In this document: positions 45,487-56,156 of the stretch, in pieces | Position numbering within the stretch: position 1 is the first letter of the stretch | Layout of the letters: the number at the start of each line of letters is the position of its first letter | DNA from: Prochlorococcus sp. AG-402-C09 | GTDB lineage: Bacteria > Cyanobacteriota > Cyanobacteriia > PCC-6307 > Cyanobiaceae | Assembly: GCA_003279565.1 (NCBI GenBank) | Contig: QCHN01000001.1 | Coordinates: forward strand, 62,001 to 126,000 | DNA length: 64,000 nucleotides | Direction: 5' to 3' | Made by a program: the position numbers and the translations under genes | The notes under the pieces: model-generated | Told to the model about the DNA's origin: nothing | Seen by the model: only the letters and a program-made list of their open reading frames with translations | Databases searched by the model: none

Positions 45487-46503
45487 TTGATTAGCAATTC
45501 TCAATGGGACTCAGGAATATCTTTTATGGGGTGCGGAAGCGCTACTCCTCAAAAGATAATTAATAATGATCAACTTGGTCAGAGAGTAGATACTAGTGAT
45601 GAATGGATTAAAAGTAGAACTGGAATTGGTGAAAGAAGGGTTATTGGAGATAGTGAATCTTTGATTGATTTGGCGACAGATGCTGCTCTGAATGCTGTAA
45701 GAATGGCTGATTGGGATGTGAAAACCATTGATTTAATAATTCTTGCAACATCTACTCCAGAAGATTTATTTGGCTCTGCTCCTAAAATTCAATCAAACTT
45801 GAAAGCTTCTAATGCAGTTGCTTTTGATTTAACTGCTGCTTGTAGTGGTTTTTTATTTGCTTTGGTAACTGCTTCACAATATTTAGCTTCTGGTTCGATG
45901 AAAAGAGCTGTTGTGATTGGAGCAGATCAACTATCAAAATGGGTTGATTGGGATGATAGAAAGACTTGCGTTTTGTTTGGAGATGGAGCAGGAGCAGTAG
46001 CTATTGAGACCACTGCAGATCAAAATGGTTTAATTGGATATGATTTGAAGTCTGATGGCAGTAAAGGAGGTTGTTTAAATCTCTCTCAATCAAATACTTT
46101 TTTAGATTTAGTTCAAGGAGCGACCTATCAAAAAGGGGAATATTTGCCAATAAAAATGGAGGGAAAGGAGGTTTATAAATTTGCAGTTAAAGAAGTTCCA
46201 ATTATTCTTGGCGAACTTTTAGATAAATATCAAATTGAGTCTGAAAGTATAGATTGGCTGCTATTACACCAAGCTAATCAACGAATTCTTGATGCTGTAG
46301 CTTCAAGATTTTCAATACCATCTGAAAAAGTGCTATCAAATTTGAAACACTATGGAAACACCTCTGCAGCAACTATTCCATTGATGCTTGATGAGGCAGT
46401 TAGAGAACAAAGGATTAAATCAGGTGATTTAATAGCATGTAGTGGATTTGGTGCTGGTTTAAGTTGGGGAGCAGCTTTGTTTTATTGGCATGGACCCTAT
46501 TAG
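45487..46503 (+). CDS. fabH: 3-oxoacyl-ACP synthase III
   Basis: FabH starts fatty-acid synthesis by condensing acetyl-CoA with malonyl-ACP. The catalytic triad is visible: Cys119 in DLTAACSGFLFA, His in LLLHQANQRI near 259 and Asn in HYGNTSAATIP near 290. The opening GISFMGCGSATPQKIINND and the SRTGIGERR block near 43 are typical. The length of 338 is slightly more than usual. The start appears to be TTG 45487, about 53 bases after plsX; no better in-frame start is closer. Confidence 0.94.
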   Translation: MISNSQWDSGISFMGCGSATPQKIINNDQLGQRVDTSDEWIKSRTGIGERRVIGDSESLIDLATDAALNAVRMADWDVKTIDLIILATSTPEDLFGSAPKIQSNLKASNAVAFDLTAACSGFLFALVTASQYLASGSMKRAVVIGADQLSKWVDWDDRKTCVLFGDGAGAVAIETTADQNGLIGYDLKSDGSKGGCLNLSQSNTFLDLVQGATYQKGEYLPIKMEGKEVYKFAVKEVPIILGELLDKYQIESESIDWLLLHQANQRILDAVASRFSIPSEKVLSNLKHYGNTSAATIPLMLDEAVREQRIKSGDLIACSGFGAGLSWGAALFYWHGPY

Positions 46504-46530
46504 GCTGTTAAACAATTCATCCAAAAAATT

Positions 46531-47427
46531 ATGACTATTGCCTGGGTCTTTCCTGGACAAGGCTCTCAAAAATTAGGGATGGCAAATTCTTTATTAGATT
46601 TGCCTGGCTCGAGAGAAAGATTTGAATTGGCTTCTCAAATTCTTGGCAGAGATCTTTGGAAAATATGTTGTGGTGAAGAGATTCCTAACGAAAAAATATA
46701 TGATTTAAACGATACGAGAAACACTCAACCTGCACTTTTTGTAGTCGAGTCACTACTGGTTGATGATTTACAAAGACAAGAAAGGGAAACCAAAGTAATT
46801 GCAGGCCACAGCCTTGGAGAAATAGTTGGTCTTTATTCAGCAGGTGTTATGGATGCGAAAACAGCGTTGCTGTTGTTAAAGAAAAGATCTGAATTAATGG
46901 CTGCTGCAGGAGGAGGAGCAATGATTGCGATTTTGGGCTTTGATCGAGATGAGTTGGATGATTTGATCAGAGAAACAGATGGGGCTGCAATAGCAAATGA
47001 TAATAGTGAATCTCAAGTTGTTTTATCTGGTTCACCCGATGCAGTAAAGAAAGTGGCTGATAATTTAAAATGTAAAAGAGCAATTCCTTTACAAGTTTCA
47101 GGGGCTTTTCACTCCATATTTATGACTGAAGCATCTAAAAGTTTTGCTGAAGAACTTGATAAATTAACTTTTAAAGATGCTCAAGTTCCAGTTCTTAGCA
47201 ACTTTGATCCAACGCCAACTGTAAATGGTGAAATATTGAAGGAGCGCCTAAAAAAACAAATGACTACTGGAGTTAGGTGGAGAGAAACTATGAATGTCAT
47301 GCAGAATGAAGGAATAACAACAATTGTTGAGATTGGACCGGGAAATGTACTTAGTGGTCTTGCGAAACGATCAATGAAAGGGGTCCTTACCAGCCAAATC
47401 TCAAATGCAAGTGATTTAGGTTATTGA
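46531..47427 (+). CDS. fabD: Malonyl-CoA:ACP transacylase
   Basis: FabD loads malonyl groups onto ACP. The N terminus AWVFPGQGSQKLGM holds the oxyanion Gln, the nucleophile is Ser94 in AGHSLGEIVGLY, and the catalytic His lies in VSGAFHSIFM near 193. Its 298 residues are standard. It lies 27 bases after fabH and its stop overlaps the plsC start, in the order rpaB-plsX-fabH-fabD-plsC. Confidence 0.95.
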   Translation: MTIAWVFPGQGSQKLGMANSLLDLPGSRERFELASQILGRDLWKICCGEEIPNEKIYDLNDTRNTQPALFVVESLLVDDLQRQERETKVIAGHSLGEIVGLYSAGVMDAKTALLLLKKRSELMAAAGGGAMIAILGFDRDELDDLIRETDGAAIANDNSESQVVLSGSPDAVKKVADNLKCKRAIPLQVSGAFHSIFMTEASKSFAEELDKLTFKDAQVPVLSNFDPTPTVNGEILKERLKKQMTTGVRWRETMNVMQNEGITTIVEIGPGNVLSGLAKRSMKGVLTSQISNASDLGY

Positions 47428-48110
47428 TTTTGGAAAATTTAAGAGTGGTTGATGGAGTTGAAACAATCAATAAAGCTAATCCTAGGCAGAGTTTTGTTTA
47501 TGGTTGCGTGAGTTATTTATTTGTTTTCCCGATCTTTCGTTTTTTGTTTAGAGGTCAAATAATAGGGATCTCTAATTTACCTAAGACTGGTGGAGTTGTA
47601 GTTGTCTCTAATCATGGTTCTCATCTTGACCCCCCGATTTTGGGCCATGCTTTGGGTAGACCTGTAGCTTTTATGGCAAAGTCTGAACTGTTCAGGGTAC
47701 CTATTTTGGCCTCTATAATTTCGGCTTGTGGAGCCTATCCAGTTAAGAGGGGAGCTGGAGATAGAGAGGCCTTAAGAACTGCTTCTAATCGATTAAGTGA
47801 AGGTTGGGCTACGGGAGTGTTTTTAGACGGAACCAGACAAGAAAATGGAAGAGTTAATGATCCAAAGGCAGGAGCTGCTCTTATGGCTGGAAGGACAGGT
47901 TGCCCTATTCTTCCTGTAGCAATTGTCAATAGCCACAGAGCTTTTCCCAAAGGATCCTTTCTCCCTCGATTTATATCTATTCATTTAAGAGTTGGTGAAT
48001 TAATTAAACCCCCTAAAACACGTAAAAGAGAAGATTTAACTTCAACAACTAAAGAAATTCAAATAGCCATAAATAAAATGCTTGATAAAGGTCTAATCAA
48101 TAAAATATGA
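47424..48110 (+). CDS. plsC: 1-acyl-sn-glycerol-3-phosphate acyltransferase
   Basis: PlsC makes phosphatidic acid. The catalytic HX4D motif is at His64-Asp69 (SNHGSHLDPPI), with a hydrophobic segment before it (VSYLFVFPIFRFLF). FLDGTRQENGRVNDPKAGAALMA near 133-155 forms the G3P site, and PILPVAIVNSHRAFPKG follows near 167. The start is TTG 47424, overlapping the fabD stop by four bases, or TTG 47430. It closes the apparent lipid-synthesis operon. Confidence 0.92.
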   Translation: MILENLRVVDGVETINKANPRQSFVYGCVSYLFVFPIFRFLFRGQIIGISNLPKTGGVVVVSNHGSHLDPPILGHALGRPVAFMAKSELFRVPILASIISACGAYPVKRGAGDREALRTASNRLSEGWATGVFLDGTRQENGRVNDPKAGAALMAGRTGCPILPVAIVNSHRAFPKGSFLPRFISIHLRVGELIKPPKTRKREDLTSTTKEIQIAINKMLDKGLINKI

Positions 48111-48137
48111 AATCAAGCTATCTAGTATTAATATAAG

Positions 48138-48154
48138 AAAATTTTGGAAATTTT
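48138..48154 (+). terminator. Possible weak terminator after plsC
   Basis: AAAATTT (48138-48144) pairs with AAATTTT (48148-48154) around TGG and is followed by a T-rich run (ATTTTTTATT). It lies 27 bases after the plsC stop, in the gap to convergent tsaB. The stem is all A-T, so it is only a candidate. Confidence 0.35.
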
Positions 48155-48872
48155 ATTTTTTATTATCTATTGGTGATGTTGGATAAATTGGCAATGTTTT
48201 ACCCCAATGAGACTTGACTTTTGAACTTTGACAATATTGAGAAAAATTTATAAGTGAAATAATATCTTTTTCTATATTGTTAGAAGCTTTAATTGAAGGG
48301 TTTATATCTTGTTCATTCCTTATTAATCGTGGGGAAATAATTTCTCTAAATTCATGGAAATTTGACTCTTGATGAATTTTAATTAGTTGATATTTGCCTG
48401 CTACAAAACCTCTGCGTGGTAAAAAATCTGTTATCCAAAATGGATTGATTTTTTGATATTGATCAAGATCTTTGTAAAGTCTTGGAGCCATTAAATGAAA
48501 GGAACTAATCGAATCTAATGAACAATTAATTTGCTGAGCAATTGTTCTAGCCATTGAGATAGTTAATCTCATACTTGTAAAACTTCCTGGGCCTTTTGCT
48601 ACTGAAATACGAATTATTTGCTTCCAATATTTTCTAGGAAGAATTTGTTCTATACAACTAAATAGTTTATTAGATAATGAGTGACCTATATTAAATACCT
48701 CGCTTCTTATTATTTTTTGTTGATTTTCGATATCTTTAACGGCAATTCCAAAGGATTCTGAACAGCTGTGTAAAGCTAATAAATATTTTGATTTTGAGTT
48801 ATGGAAATTTTGCAATGAATTTACTATATTTGTTACTTTGGGATTTCTTCTCCAGGACGCAGCCTGCTCCAT
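48153..48872 (-). CDS. tsaB: tRNA threonylcarbamoyladenosine synthesis protein TsaB
   Basis: TsaB is the scaffold partner of TsaD in making t6A37 of tRNA. The core reads KYLLALHSCSESFGIAVKD, with the family block VAKGPGSFTSMRLTISMARTIA near 107-128. The first 28 residues from ATG 48872 overlap ycf34 and are not typical. A TTG at about 48815 would remove the overlap and start close to the conserved region. At 239 residues the protein is of normal size. Confidence 0.85.
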   Translation of the reverse strand: MEQAASWRRNPKVTNIVNSLQNFHNSKSKYLLALHSCSESFGIAVKDIENQQKIIRSEVFNIGHSLSNKLFSCIEQILPRKYWKQIIRISVAKGPGSFTSMRLTISMARTIAQQINCSLDSISSFHLMAPRLYKDLDQYQKINPFWITDFLPRRGFVAGKYQLIKIHQESNFHEFREIISPRLIRNEQDINPSIKASNNIEKDIISLINFSQYCQSSKVKSHWGKTLPIYPTSPIDNKK

Positions 48873-49084
48873 TTCCCTTTATCTAGTTGAAAGCTATCAC
48901 AACCTCTGACATCCCATTCTATGCCTGTCTGGCTATCAGGCATGTCCCAGATATTGATATGAATTTTTGGATTAATACCCTGAAAATCTGGTTTTTTAGA
49001 CAGGTGTTTGACACCGTGATTTTCTTCAACTGTGTAGTAGGTCTTGCATCTATCTACCCAAATACAATCAACACAGATGCACAT
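48833..49084 (-). CDS. ycf34: Ycf34 iron-sulfur-type protein
   Basis: The 83-residue protein starts with the Cys cluster Cys2, Cys4, Cys7, Cys13 (MCICVDCIWVDRC). It continues with TYYTVEENHGVKHL, a PDFQGINPKIHINIWD block and EWDVRGCDSF. This matches Ycf34, conserved in cyanobacteria and some plastids, which has been linked to Fe-S binding and photosynthetic electron transport in Synechocystis. It overlaps the tsaB frame by 40 bases and is divergent from the CCA gene across 29 bases. Confidence 0.92.
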   Translation of the reverse strand: MCICVDCIWVDRCKTYYTVEENHGVKHLSKKPDFQGINPKIHINIWDMPDSQTGIEWDVRGCDSFQLDKGKWSRLRPGEEIPK

Positions 49085-49113
49085 AACTATTAAACAAAAA
49101 TCTAGGTGTCATT

Positions 49114-50307
49114 TTGATAAGTAAGCACACATTACTATCAAATGATCTTTTTGGAGATCTAAATCCATCAGATTGGCCAATATCCATTTCTGATTTACCT
49201 CCTGGAAGCGCGTTAGTGGGGGGTGCTGTGAGAGATGGATTGTTGAAGAAATTGAGTCAAAGGCCTGATTTGGATTTTGTAATACCAATAGAAGCTATTA
49301 AATTCTGCGAAAACTTATCTAAAAAGATAAATGCTACTTTTATAAAGCTTGATCAAGAAAGAGATATTGCTCGATTAGTTATTAATGGATGGACGATTGA
49401 TTTTGCTCGACAGGTTGGAGAGAATCTTGAAGATGACTTGTTAAGACGTGATTTTACAATTAATGCAATTGCTTTAAGGCTTAGAGAAAAACCAGAGATC
49501 TTTGATCCAACTGGAGGAATGGATGATTTAAAAAATCAGAAAATTATTGCAATAAGTGAAAAGAACATAATTGACGACCCTTTGAGAATTCTTCGAGGTT
49601 TTCGATTGATGTGTGAATTAGAATTTGAGTTCGAGAAAAAAACTAAAAAACTTCTAAAAAACAATGTAGATAAATTAAGTAATGTTGCACCTGAAAGGAT
49701 AAAGATGGAGGTTCTGAAAATAGTTAATTCAGAATGGAATTCTTCGGTTTGGCAAACTTATTTAGAACTTCAATTATTAAGAAAATGGGATCAAGATAAG
49801 CTTCCCTCACTTGAGTTAAAAGTAAAAAATATTATTTCTGAAGAGCTCATGAATGGAAGCGTTTTAGCAAAACTAATATGTTTACTTAGTGATGAGGGAT
49901 TAGCAAGTTTGACGTTTAGTAAAAATGAAATTAAAAGATGCAAGAACTTGAGATTTTGGGTCCATAAAATCAATAATTTTGGTTTAGATGAACTTTCGGA
50001 GGATGAAAGATTTCAGCTTCACGTTGATTTGGAAGAAGATTTACCATCTTTAATTCTTTTTTTGAAAGATAAATATACGGACGCTTGGCTTAAACGTTGG
50101 AAAGACCCCTCTGACCCTCTCTTCCACCCTTCTTCGCCATTAAGTGGCTATTCACTTCAAAAAGCCTTGAAAATCAGCCCTAGCCCCTTCTTGGGAGAAC
50201 TTATGAGACATTTATCCAAGGAAAAAGCTTATGGAAGATTCTTCACAAACCACGAAGCTTTGGAGGTCGCTCGTAAATGGACCCTAGAGAATTCACCCTT
50301 TTTGTGA
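49114..50307 (+). CDS. cca: CCA tRNA nucleotidyltransferase (or poly(A) polymerase family)
   Basis: This class II nucleotidyltransferase has GSALVGGAVRD near 31-41, the catalytic DLDF at 52-55, the flexible RRDFTINAIALRL near 111-123 and DDPLRILRGFRLMCELEFEF near 155-174. It adds or repairs the 3' CCA of tRNA, which fits a tRNA-Asn gene that lacks CCA. The start is TTG 49114. A split into separate CC- and A-adding enzymes, known in some cyanobacteria, cannot be excluded. Confidence 0.9.
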   Translation: MISKHTLLSNDLFGDLNPSDWPISISDLPPGSALVGGAVRDGLLKKLSQRPDLDFVIPIEAIKFCENLSKKINATFIKLDQERDIARLVINGWTIDFARQVGENLEDDLLRRDFTINAIALRLREKPEIFDPTGGMDDLKNQKIIAISEKNIIDDPLRILRGFRLMCELEFEFEKKTKKLLKNNVDKLSNVAPERIKMEVLKIVNSEWNSSVWQTYLELQLLRKWDQDKLPSLELKVKNIISEELMNGSVLAKLICLLSDEGLASLTFSKNEIKRCKNLRFWVHKINNFGLDELSEDERFQLHVDLEEDLPSLILFLKDKYTDAWLKRWKDPSDPLFHPSSPLSGYSLQKALKISPSPFLGELMRHLSKEKAYGRFFTNHEALEVARKWTLENSPFL

Positions 50308-50373
50308 TTAACTACACACAAATCAAATTAATCTCGGCCGTATGCCGTCTTCTTCTTATCCCCTTTTTTCTAA

Positions 50374-50805
50374 ATGAGTGTTCGCCTTTACATCGGCAAT
50401 TTGCCGCAGAATGTCAATGTTAAAGAACTTGAAGCCCTTCTAACATCTATAGGAGAGGGCATCAAATTTAAAGCTGTTTTCGATAGAGATACCAAGGCTT
50501 GTAGGGGATTTGGTTTCGCTAATATCAAAGATGAGAATATTGCTAATGAGCTTATTGAAAAATTAAATGGCTATGAATTCAATGGAAATAAACTGAGGGT
50601 TGAGCGTTCTGAGCGTAAAGATTCAAATTCAGGCAATTCTAGAAGAGGAGCAAGTTCCAATAATGGGAAAAAAGCTTCAAGTCGTAAAGATGTTAAGAAA
50701 GTTGTACATAGTGATGCGCCAATTAAAGAAGCACCAGATCCAAGATGGGCTGGAGAACTATCAAAATTGAAGGATCTCTTAGCTAATCAAAAAACGCCGG
50801 TGTAA
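50374..50805 (+). CDS. RRM-type RNA-binding protein
   Basis: A single RNA recognition motif occupies about residues 1-80, with RNP2 LYIGNL at 5-10 and RNP1 CRGFGFAN at 43-50. The tail is rich in Ser, Asn, Arg, Gly and Lys (SGNSRRGASSNNGKKASSRK) and ends WAGELSKLKDLLANQKTPV. Cyanobacterial Rbp proteins of this kind bind mRNA, some being cold-induced and others involved in mRNA localisation to thylakoids. It is convergent with crtB at four bases. Confidence 0.92.
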   Translation: MSVRLYIGNLPQNVNVKELEALLTSIGEGIKFKAVFDRDTKACRGFGFANIKDENIANELIEKLNGYEFNGNKLRVERSERKDSNSGNSRRGASSNNGKKASSRKDVKKVVHSDAPIKEAPDPRWAGELSKLKDLLANQKTPV

Positions 50806-50809
50806 ATAT

Positions 50810-51748
50810 TTAATTAATCAGTGTTCTAAGTTTATATTTTTCATCGTTGATAGTTATTAGATAAGAGATGGGTAAGTTTGCCGCTTTAACCCATCCCTTT
50901 ACATAAGCACGATTATTAAAGACGTCATAATCTAATTTTTCGATTGAATTTAATATTCCGCTATATAGCCTTAATGATGTCCATATGGGCCATCTTGCGT
51001 CTATTGAGAGCCATTTAATACCTTCTTCAGACTTCTGGAACCAATCTCTTGCTCTTGCTAATTGAAAAGACATTAAAGCTTTCCAGTCCTCATTTATTTT
51101 CCCTTGCATTAAATCATCTTCGGAGTAATTGAATTTTTCTAAATCCTCTAAAGGTAAATAAATTCTTCCTCTTCCTCTATCTTCGCCAACGTCTCTAAGA
51201 ATATTTGTTAATTGATTCGCAATTCCCAAAGCAATGGCAGCTTTTGAAGTATCAGGAGTTGGCTTATTTGGATTGGACGTATAGGCAGCATCAATGCCTA
51301 TTACTCCTTGAGTCATCAAGCCAACAGTTCCAGCGACTCGATAACAATAGAGTTCAAGTTCTTCAAAGGTTTTATATCTGGTTTTATCTAAATCCATTCT
51401 TTGGCCTTCAATCATATCGATATAAGGCTGAATAGACTGAGGAAATTTTTGAAGAGTATCCGCTAAAACAGCATCAAGATCATCCTCAGTATTACCAGAA
51501 AAGACTTTTTTTGTTTTGTCTTCCCATTTATTGAGTCGATCTGATAACTCATTCCTAGATTTTTGCTGAGCTTCAGTGCTATCCATTAGCTCATCTGTTC
51601 TTCGGCACCAAACATAAATTGCCCAGATTGCTCTGCGTTTGGCAGGCGGCAGTAACATGGTGCCAAGGTAGAAGGTCTTGGCCCATTTTGCAGTTTCTTT
51701 TCTGCAAGCCTCGTAGGCATCCTCTAAGTTAAAAGAAGGCTGCGCCAA
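50810..51748 (-). CDS. crtB: Phytoene synthase
   Basis: CrtB joins two geranylgeranyl diphosphates into phytoene. The 312 residues hold the first Asp-rich motif RRTDELMDSTEA near 49-60 and the second ANQLTNILRDVGEDRGRGRIYLP block near 182-204. FYLGTMLLPPAKRRAIWAIYVW lies near 26-47. It lies 92 bases after crtP on the same strand, the usual cyanobacterial crtP-crtB order. Confidence 0.95.
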   Translation of the reverse strand: MAQPSFNLEDAYEACRKETAKWAKTFYLGTMLLPPAKRRAIWAIYVWCRRTDELMDSTEAQQKSRNELSDRLNKWEDKTKKVFSGNTEDDLDAVLADTLQKFPQSIQPYIDMIEGQRMDLDKTRYKTFEELELYCYRVAGTVGLMTQGVIGIDAAYTSNPNKPTPDTSKAAIALGIANQLTNILRDVGEDRGRGRIYLPLEDLEKFNYSEDDLMQGKINEDWKALMSFQLARARDWFQKSEEGIKWLSIDARWPIWTSLRLYSGILNSIEKLDYDVFNNRAYVKGWVKAANLPISYLITINDEKYKLRTLIN

Positions 51749-51840
51749 AATTAAAAGGTTGTAAGTTTTTTAGTTTGCATTAATCTGTCGGATTGCAATT
51801 TTAAATAAATTGCTGTTGATACATTAAGACTAAGAAGAAC

Positions 51841-53235
<1,395 letters not shown>

Positions 53236-53321
53236 TTAACAACTTTAGTGAGTAAGACCTCCCAACAAGGGGTAATATCGTTAAATTTGCAGTATAAATT
53301 TCGGTTTGTTGTTTTAAATTC

Positions 53322-53669
53322 ATGAGCGACACCATTCTTAAATGCACAACACGCCACGTAAGAATATTTACTGCAGTAGTAGAAAATGATGATTTAATTT
53401 TAGACAATTGTCATTTGACTTTAGATATTGATCCTGATAATGAATTTCTTTGGGACGATCAATCTATAAGAAAGGTACAAGATTATTTTCGTGAATTAGT
53501 TAATGTTCAAGAAAACAATGAATTGAGCGATTACACCTTGAGAAAAATAGGATCCTTGCTTGAGGATTTTATTCGAAAGTTGCTTAAAGACGGAGAACTC
53601 AGTTATAACCCAAATAGTAGGGTGATGAATTACTCAATGGGATTACCTCGAACTCAAGAATTATTATGA
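53322..53669 (+). CDS. ndhM: NAD(P)H-quinone oxidoreductase subunit M
   Basis: NdhM is a peripheral subunit specific to the photosynthetic NDH-1 complex. The 115 residues include [21 protein letters not shown] (a recognisable start), [15 protein letters not shown] near 33-47 and a C-terminal [17 protein letters not shown]. The protein is soluble. Its stop overlaps the start of the DUF3172 gene by four bases (translational coupling). Confidence 0.94.
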   Translation: MSDTILKCTTRHVRIFTAVVENDDLILDNCHLTLDIDPDNEFLWDDQSIRKVQDYFRELVNVQENNELSDYTLRKIGSLLEDFIRKLLKDGELSYNPNSRVMNYSMGLPRTQELL

Positions 53670-54328
53670 ATCAAGGTCCCTACAATCGACGTTCATCATC
53701 TCGTAGAAGATCAGATCTTGCAAGAAGACAAGAAGGAAATCAATTTAATCCTAGAAAAGATTCAAATGTGAGAAACCGTTATGAACCCAGAGGAAGTCGT
53801 TTTAACTCTTCAGGCCCCTCAGATGGCGGTGGCGGAGGCGGGATAAAAATAAACTCTAATTCAATTGCTATTTTGGCTGGAGTGTTGGTGATTGGTGTTG
53901 GCATTGGCAGCCTTATCACAAGTACAACTTCAGGTGGACAGGGAAATATTGCAAGTCAGCAACAGTTGGATATGGCAGTTCCAGATCCAGATTTTTGTAG
54001 ACAATACGGTGCAAGTGCTTTTGTTATTGATGTTGAAATGTATACGACCCTAAATCCCTCTACAAGCTTTGTCACACAACCTGCTCTTCAACCCGGTTGT
54101 GTAATTAGAAGAGAAAATTGGACTGTTTTGCAAAAGCAAGGAGCAATAAATAATGAAGACGTTAGAGAGTGTAAACAGAGAATGAATACATTTGCTTATA
54201 TAGGTTCAATTAGGGATCAGCCAATTGTTCGTTGCGTGTATCAAGCAGATGTTAACGAAAATAAATTTATAATTAAAGGTGCTGAAGAAGATGCTGTTGG
54301 TATTAATAAAGAAGCTATACAGTTCTAA
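53666..54328 (+). CDS. Single-span membrane protein, DUF3172-like
   Basis: The first 65 residues are polar and Arg/Ser/Asn-rich ([18 protein letters not shown] and a GGGGG run near 57). A membrane span ([19 protein letters not shown]) follows near 69-87. The remaining 130 residues are exported, with Cys residues at about 112, 148, 168 and 192 that could form disulfides. The [14 protein letters not shown] block agrees with DUF3172, a cyanobacterial family of unknown role. The coupling with ndhM suggests a possible link with NDH-1. Confidence 0.75.
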   Translation: MNQGPYNRRSSSRRRSDLARRQEGNQFNPRKDSNVRNRYEPRGSRFNSSGPSDGGGGGGIKINSNSIAILAGVLVIGVGIGSLITSTTSGGQGNIASQQQLDMAVPDPDFCRQYGASAFVIDVEMYTTLNPSTSFVTQPALQPGCVIRRENWTVLQKQGAINNEDVRECKQRMNTFAYIGSIRDQPIVRCVYQADVNENKFIIKGAEEDAVGINKEAIQF

Positions 54329-55275
54329 TTTTCAGCATTAAATAGTGGTGAAAATGAACTAGCAAATAAAGGTAAGATATCTTGTGTGAATGCTTCTGCA
54401 GCTCTTGATGAATATCTACCAGGGTTGGTAATTACTTTTAGTTCTCTTTTAACTTCTAGATCTGCAACAATTGCTCTGTGAATACTCCCTCCTGAAAGTT
54501 CTCTTTCAATTGAAACAACAGGAAGAAAGGCAGCTCCAAGATCAGATTGAACAGCATTCTTTATAGCTTCAAGAGAATTTAACTCCATCTCAATATGTAA
54601 TCTTTGCACATCTAGTCCAGAAGAGGATAGGAGTTGGTCTACAACTTTTCGTGTCGTTGATTGATTGTCTAGGGTTATAAATCTCAAACTATATAAATCT
54701 TCTTTTGTGAGCCCTTTTGACTTTGCTAATGGATGATTAGTAGGTAAAACAAGAGCTAATTCATCAGTTGCAAAAGGAGTTACTTGCAATGATTCATTTA
54801 ACTCTAATGGAAGTTGGCCTCCAATAATGGCTATGTCAATTTGGCCATTAGCAACGCTCCATCCTGTCCTTCTAGTGCTATGAATTTGTAGTTGAACTGA
54901 CACTTCAGGATATTTTTGTCTGAAATGCCCAATCATTCTTGGCATTAAATAAGTACCAGTAGTTTGGCTTGCTCCGATAATTAGGGAGCCACCTTTGAGG
55001 TTGTTTAAATCTTCAATTGCTTTGCAAGTCTCTTGACACTCTCCTAAAATTTTTTCGCAATAATTAAGAAGAAGTTTTCCTGCTTCAGTTAATTGGGCTT
55101 TTCTACCCCCTCTATCAAATATTGCGATTTCAAGCTGTTTTTCTAGATTTTGAACTTGTAAGCTTACAGCTGGTTGAGTAACAAACAAACTGTCAGCAGC
55201 TTTTTTAAAGCTCCCTTCATCAACAATTGCTTTGAGGATTCTTAGTTGATCAAGAGTGAATGGAATCTCGGCCAT
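54325..55275 (-). CDS. rbcR: LysR-type regulator RbcR (Ycf30/CbbR-like)
   Basis: The winged-helix N terminus reads [43 protein letters not shown] (segments at 6-48), followed by [15 protein letters not shown] periplasmic-binding-like effector domain then runs from about 90 to 300. The [14 protein letters not shown] phrase is typical of RbcR/Ycf30, which activates Rubisco and carbon-concentration genes in cyanobacteria and red plastids. It is divergent from the Z-ISO-like and ndhF genes, a common place for its target promoter. Confidence 0.87.
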   Translation of the reverse strand: MAEIPFTLDQLRILKAIVDEGSFKKAADSLFVTQPAVSLQVQNLEKQLEIAIFDRGGRKAQLTEAGKLLLNYCEKILGECQETCKAIEDLNNLKGGSLIIGASQTTGTYLMPRMIGHFRQKYPEVSVQLQIHSTRRTGWSVANGQIDIAIIGGQLPLELNESLQVTPFATDELALVLPTNHPLAKSKGLTKEDLYSLRFITLDNQSTTRKVVDQLLSSSGLDVQRLHIEMELNSLEAIKNAVQSDLGAAFLPVVSIERELSGGSIHRAIVADLEVKRELKVITNPGRYSSRAAEAFTQDILPLFASSFSPLFNAEN

Positions 55276-55336
55276 GGTGGCAGGCTTTCATGGCAGTTAT
55301 TAAACTAAAATGTAGAGAAAATCCACTCCAACTGTT

Positions 55337-55351
55337 GATCCGGTATGGATC
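55337..55351. promoter_or_regulatory. Inverted repeat upstream of the Z-ISO-like gene
   Basis: GATCC (55337-55341) and GGATC (55347-55351) form a perfect 5-bp inverted repeat with a 5-base spacer. It lies in the 109-base gap between the divergent rbcR and NnrU/Z-ISO-like genes. LysR proteins bind such dyads, so it could be an RbcR operator, but it does not fit the T-N11-A rule cleanly. Confidence 0.3.
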
Positions 55352-55384
55352 TAATAATTTATTGAGAGGCTTTTTAAAGGAAGA

Positions 55385-56131
55385 ATGGCATTTTCAGATA
55401 CTCATGGTTCGAGTCTTGTGATGATATTCCTTTTACTATGTTTTGCTGTTATACATAGTGGTGGAGCGGCTTTAAGGGTTAAGGCAGAGCGTTTGATTGG
55501 TGCAAGAGCATGGAGATTGATTTTTGCTTTTGCAAGTATTCCCTCTGCAGTTATTTTGGTCGGTTATTTTATTGCTCATCGTTACGATGGAGTTAGATTT
55601 TGGAACTTACAAGGGGTTAGCGAACTAATTCCAATGATTTGGATTTTGAGTGCGATTAGTTTTCTTTTTTTGTATCCAGCTACATATAACCTTTTAGAAA
55701 TTCCGGCGGTCCTTAAACCCAAAGTTAGAATTTATGCTTCAGGTATTATCAGAGTCACTCGACATCCACAGGCAATAGGTCAAATTATTTGGTGTTTTGC
55801 CCATTTACTTTGGATAGGAACAAGCTTTACTCTTGTTACTTGCTTGGGATTGATTGCACATCATTTATTTGCTATTTGGCATGGTGATAGAAGACTGAGC
55901 CTCAAATTCGGCAAGGAATTTGAGGCTGTGAAGAAAAAAACATCAATCGTTCCATTCCTGGCTGTGTTGGATGGACGACAAAAATTAGAAATCAAAGAAT
56001 TTCTTAGGCCCTCTCAAATGGGCATTCTCATTGCAGTTTTCTTTTTCTGGTGGTCCCATCAATTTATTTCTGTTGGAGCTCAGAGATTTCTCTCTTTTGA
56101 TTTAACTGAATTACTAGCAAGAATTGCCTAA
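55385..56131 (+). CDS. NnrU-family membrane protein, probable 15-cis-zeta-carotene isomerase
   Basis: The 248-residue protein has about six membrane spans and the phrases VIHSGGAALRVKAERLIGARAWRLIF near 22-47, FIAHRYDGVRFW near 62 and VTRHPQAIGQIIWCFAHLLW near 124-143. These resemble plant Z-ISO, the haem-dependent 15-cis-zeta-carotene isomerase, which derives from NnrU. The conserved His residues could be haem ligands. Window context (crtB, crtP and crtQ) supports a carotenoid role. The alternative is a generic NnrU protein. It precedes ndhF by 25 bases. Confidence 0.75.
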   Translation: MAFSDTHGSSLVMIFLLLCFAVIHSGGAALRVKAERLIGARAWRLIFAFASIPSAVILVGYFIAHRYDGVRFWNLQGVSELIPMIWILSAISFLFLYPATYNLLEIPAVLKPKVRIYASGIIRVTRHPQAIGQIIWCFAHLLWIGTSFTLVTCLGLIAHHLFAIWHGDRRLSLKFGKEFEAVKKKTSIVPFLAVLDGRQKLEIKEFLRPSQMGILIAVFFFWWSHQFISVGAQRFLSFDLTELLARIA

Positions 56132-56156
56132 AATCAATTCAATATGATTTAGCTGG

